6,833 nt of DNA, taken from CALAZP01 sp041164265. Lineage in GTDB: Bacteria; Bacteroidota; Bacteroidia; Chitinophagales; Saprospiraceae. The stretch covers positions 1 through 6,833 of the forward strand of contig JBEAPR010000002.1 in the NCBI GenBank assembly GCA_041164265.1. Direction: 5' to 3'. The position numbers and the translations under genes are program-made. Position 1 is the stretch's first letter, and the number at the start of each line of letters is the position of its first letter. The notes below the pieces were generated by a model. It ran no database searches and was not told where the DNA came from. It saw nothing but the letters and a program-made list of their open reading frames with translations. Of the stretch, positions 6,275-6,833 are shown one piece after another.

Positions 6275-6833
6275 ATGGGGAAAAGGGTGCTTGCCATGGT
6301 CTGTTTATTTTTTCCAATAATCATCTGGGGACAACGTACCTATGGAGGAAGCCCACTTTCTTTTCAATTAGCCTACGGCAAAAAAGCATTATCAGGTAAG
6401 CCTATTAGTTTGCCTAATATTAGTGGTCAAAAGCCCACCATGGATAATGGTTTTTCTATTCCCCACTATGTAGACATATCTGCTAAAGATGCTTCTAATA
6501 CCACCGCACTAAAAGATGGAGGAACCCTTAGAACTTTCAAAATTCAATCGGAGGGAGCGGAAGGATTATACGTTTTTTTTGAAAAGTTTTACCTCAGAAA
6601 AGGCGCTAGGCTATTTATTTTTTCAGAAGATCGACAAACCGTTCTAGGAGCATATACTCATCAAAATAATACCCCAGGTGGACGATTGATGGTAGGTGCT
6701 ATTCCCGGTCAAATAGCGATTATTGAGTGGTACGAACCTCCTAATCATGTTTCGGAAGTGCCCAGTTCTTTTTTTATAAATAGGGTAGATGGAATCCCAT
6801 CCTGGCAAGTGATGGAAAGGTCAGCTTCGGAAT
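6275..6833 (+). CDS. Exported protein, N-terminal part; resembles the propeptide of lysyl-endopeptidase-like serine proteases (3' end outside window)
   Basis: The frame stays open from the ATG at 6275 to the right edge, 186 codons. It begins with a signal peptide, MGKRVLAMVCLFFPIIIWGQ, probably cut after GQ, followed by RTYGGSPLSF. That opening, plus a beta-rich stretch with LYVFFEKFYLRKGARLFIF, SEDRQTVLGAYTHQNN, GRLMVGAIPGQIAIIEWYEPP, is the pattern I know from N-terminal regions of secreted trypsin-like lysyl endopeptidases of Bacteroidota and Proteobacteria. No catalytic His, Asp or Ser region is reached, so protease activity is inferred. It follows the M28 gene by 10 bases with a good Shine-Dalgarno site, so the two are likely co-expressed. 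A T8 run (6573-6580) and a T7 run (6769-6775) lie in the coding frame without breaking it. Confidence 0.7.
   Translation, partial: MGKRVLAMVCLFFPIIIWGQRTYGGSPLSFQLAYGKKALSGKPISLPNISGQKPTMDNGFSIPHYVDISAKDASNTTALKDGGTLRTFKIQSEGAEGLYVFFEKFYLRKGARLFIFSEDRQTVLGAYTHQNNTPGGRLMVGAIPGQIAIIEWYEPPNHVSEVPSSFFINRVDGIPSWQVMERSASE

Overview
The window looks like chromosomal DNA from a member of the Bacteroidota (Bacteroidetes). The base composition is AT-leaning. The clearest promoter has the TTTG / TAnnTTTG form used by the main sigma factor of this phylum. Most start codons have no strong Shine-Dalgarno sequence, and the exported proteins have short signal peptides that appear to end in ...GQ. Genus or family cannot be fixed from this sequence alone.

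Layout, left to right: (1) the 3' part of a di-heme cytochrome c peroxidase/MauG-family gene on the + strand, cut by the window edge; (2) on the - strand, a two-gene glycolytic operon, gap then pgk, which converges on the peroxidase gene with 3 bases between the stop codons; (3) a 133-bp divergent intergenic region with a good + strand promoter and a weaker - strand candidate; (4) tRNA-Glu(UUC) followed at once by a strong hairpin-plus-U-tract terminator; (5) a cytoplasmic type I pullulanase (GH13) gene starting about 14 bases after that terminator; (6) an exported M28-family zinc metallopeptidase with a C-terminal PDZ domain; (7) the beginning of a second exported protein that resembles the propeptide region of lysyl-endopeptidase-like secreted serine proteases, cut by the right edge.

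GAPDH and PGK catalyse consecutive steps of lower glycolysis, and the pullulanase would feed glucose units from branched alpha-glucan (glycogen or maltodextrin) into it. The two downstream exported proteins look like a peptide- or protein-degrading pair, probably co-transcribed. The peroxidase acts in the periplasm and has no evident link to the rest.

I see no mobile element, CRISPR array, phage gene or defence system, and no convincing undescribed system. All complete genes belong to well-known families. The points that deserve a second look are mostly about gene arrangement: how the pullulanase gene is transcribed past the tRNA terminator, the in-frame gap/pgk junction, the tight convergent junction, a G8 tract inside pgk, and the paired exported protease genes.
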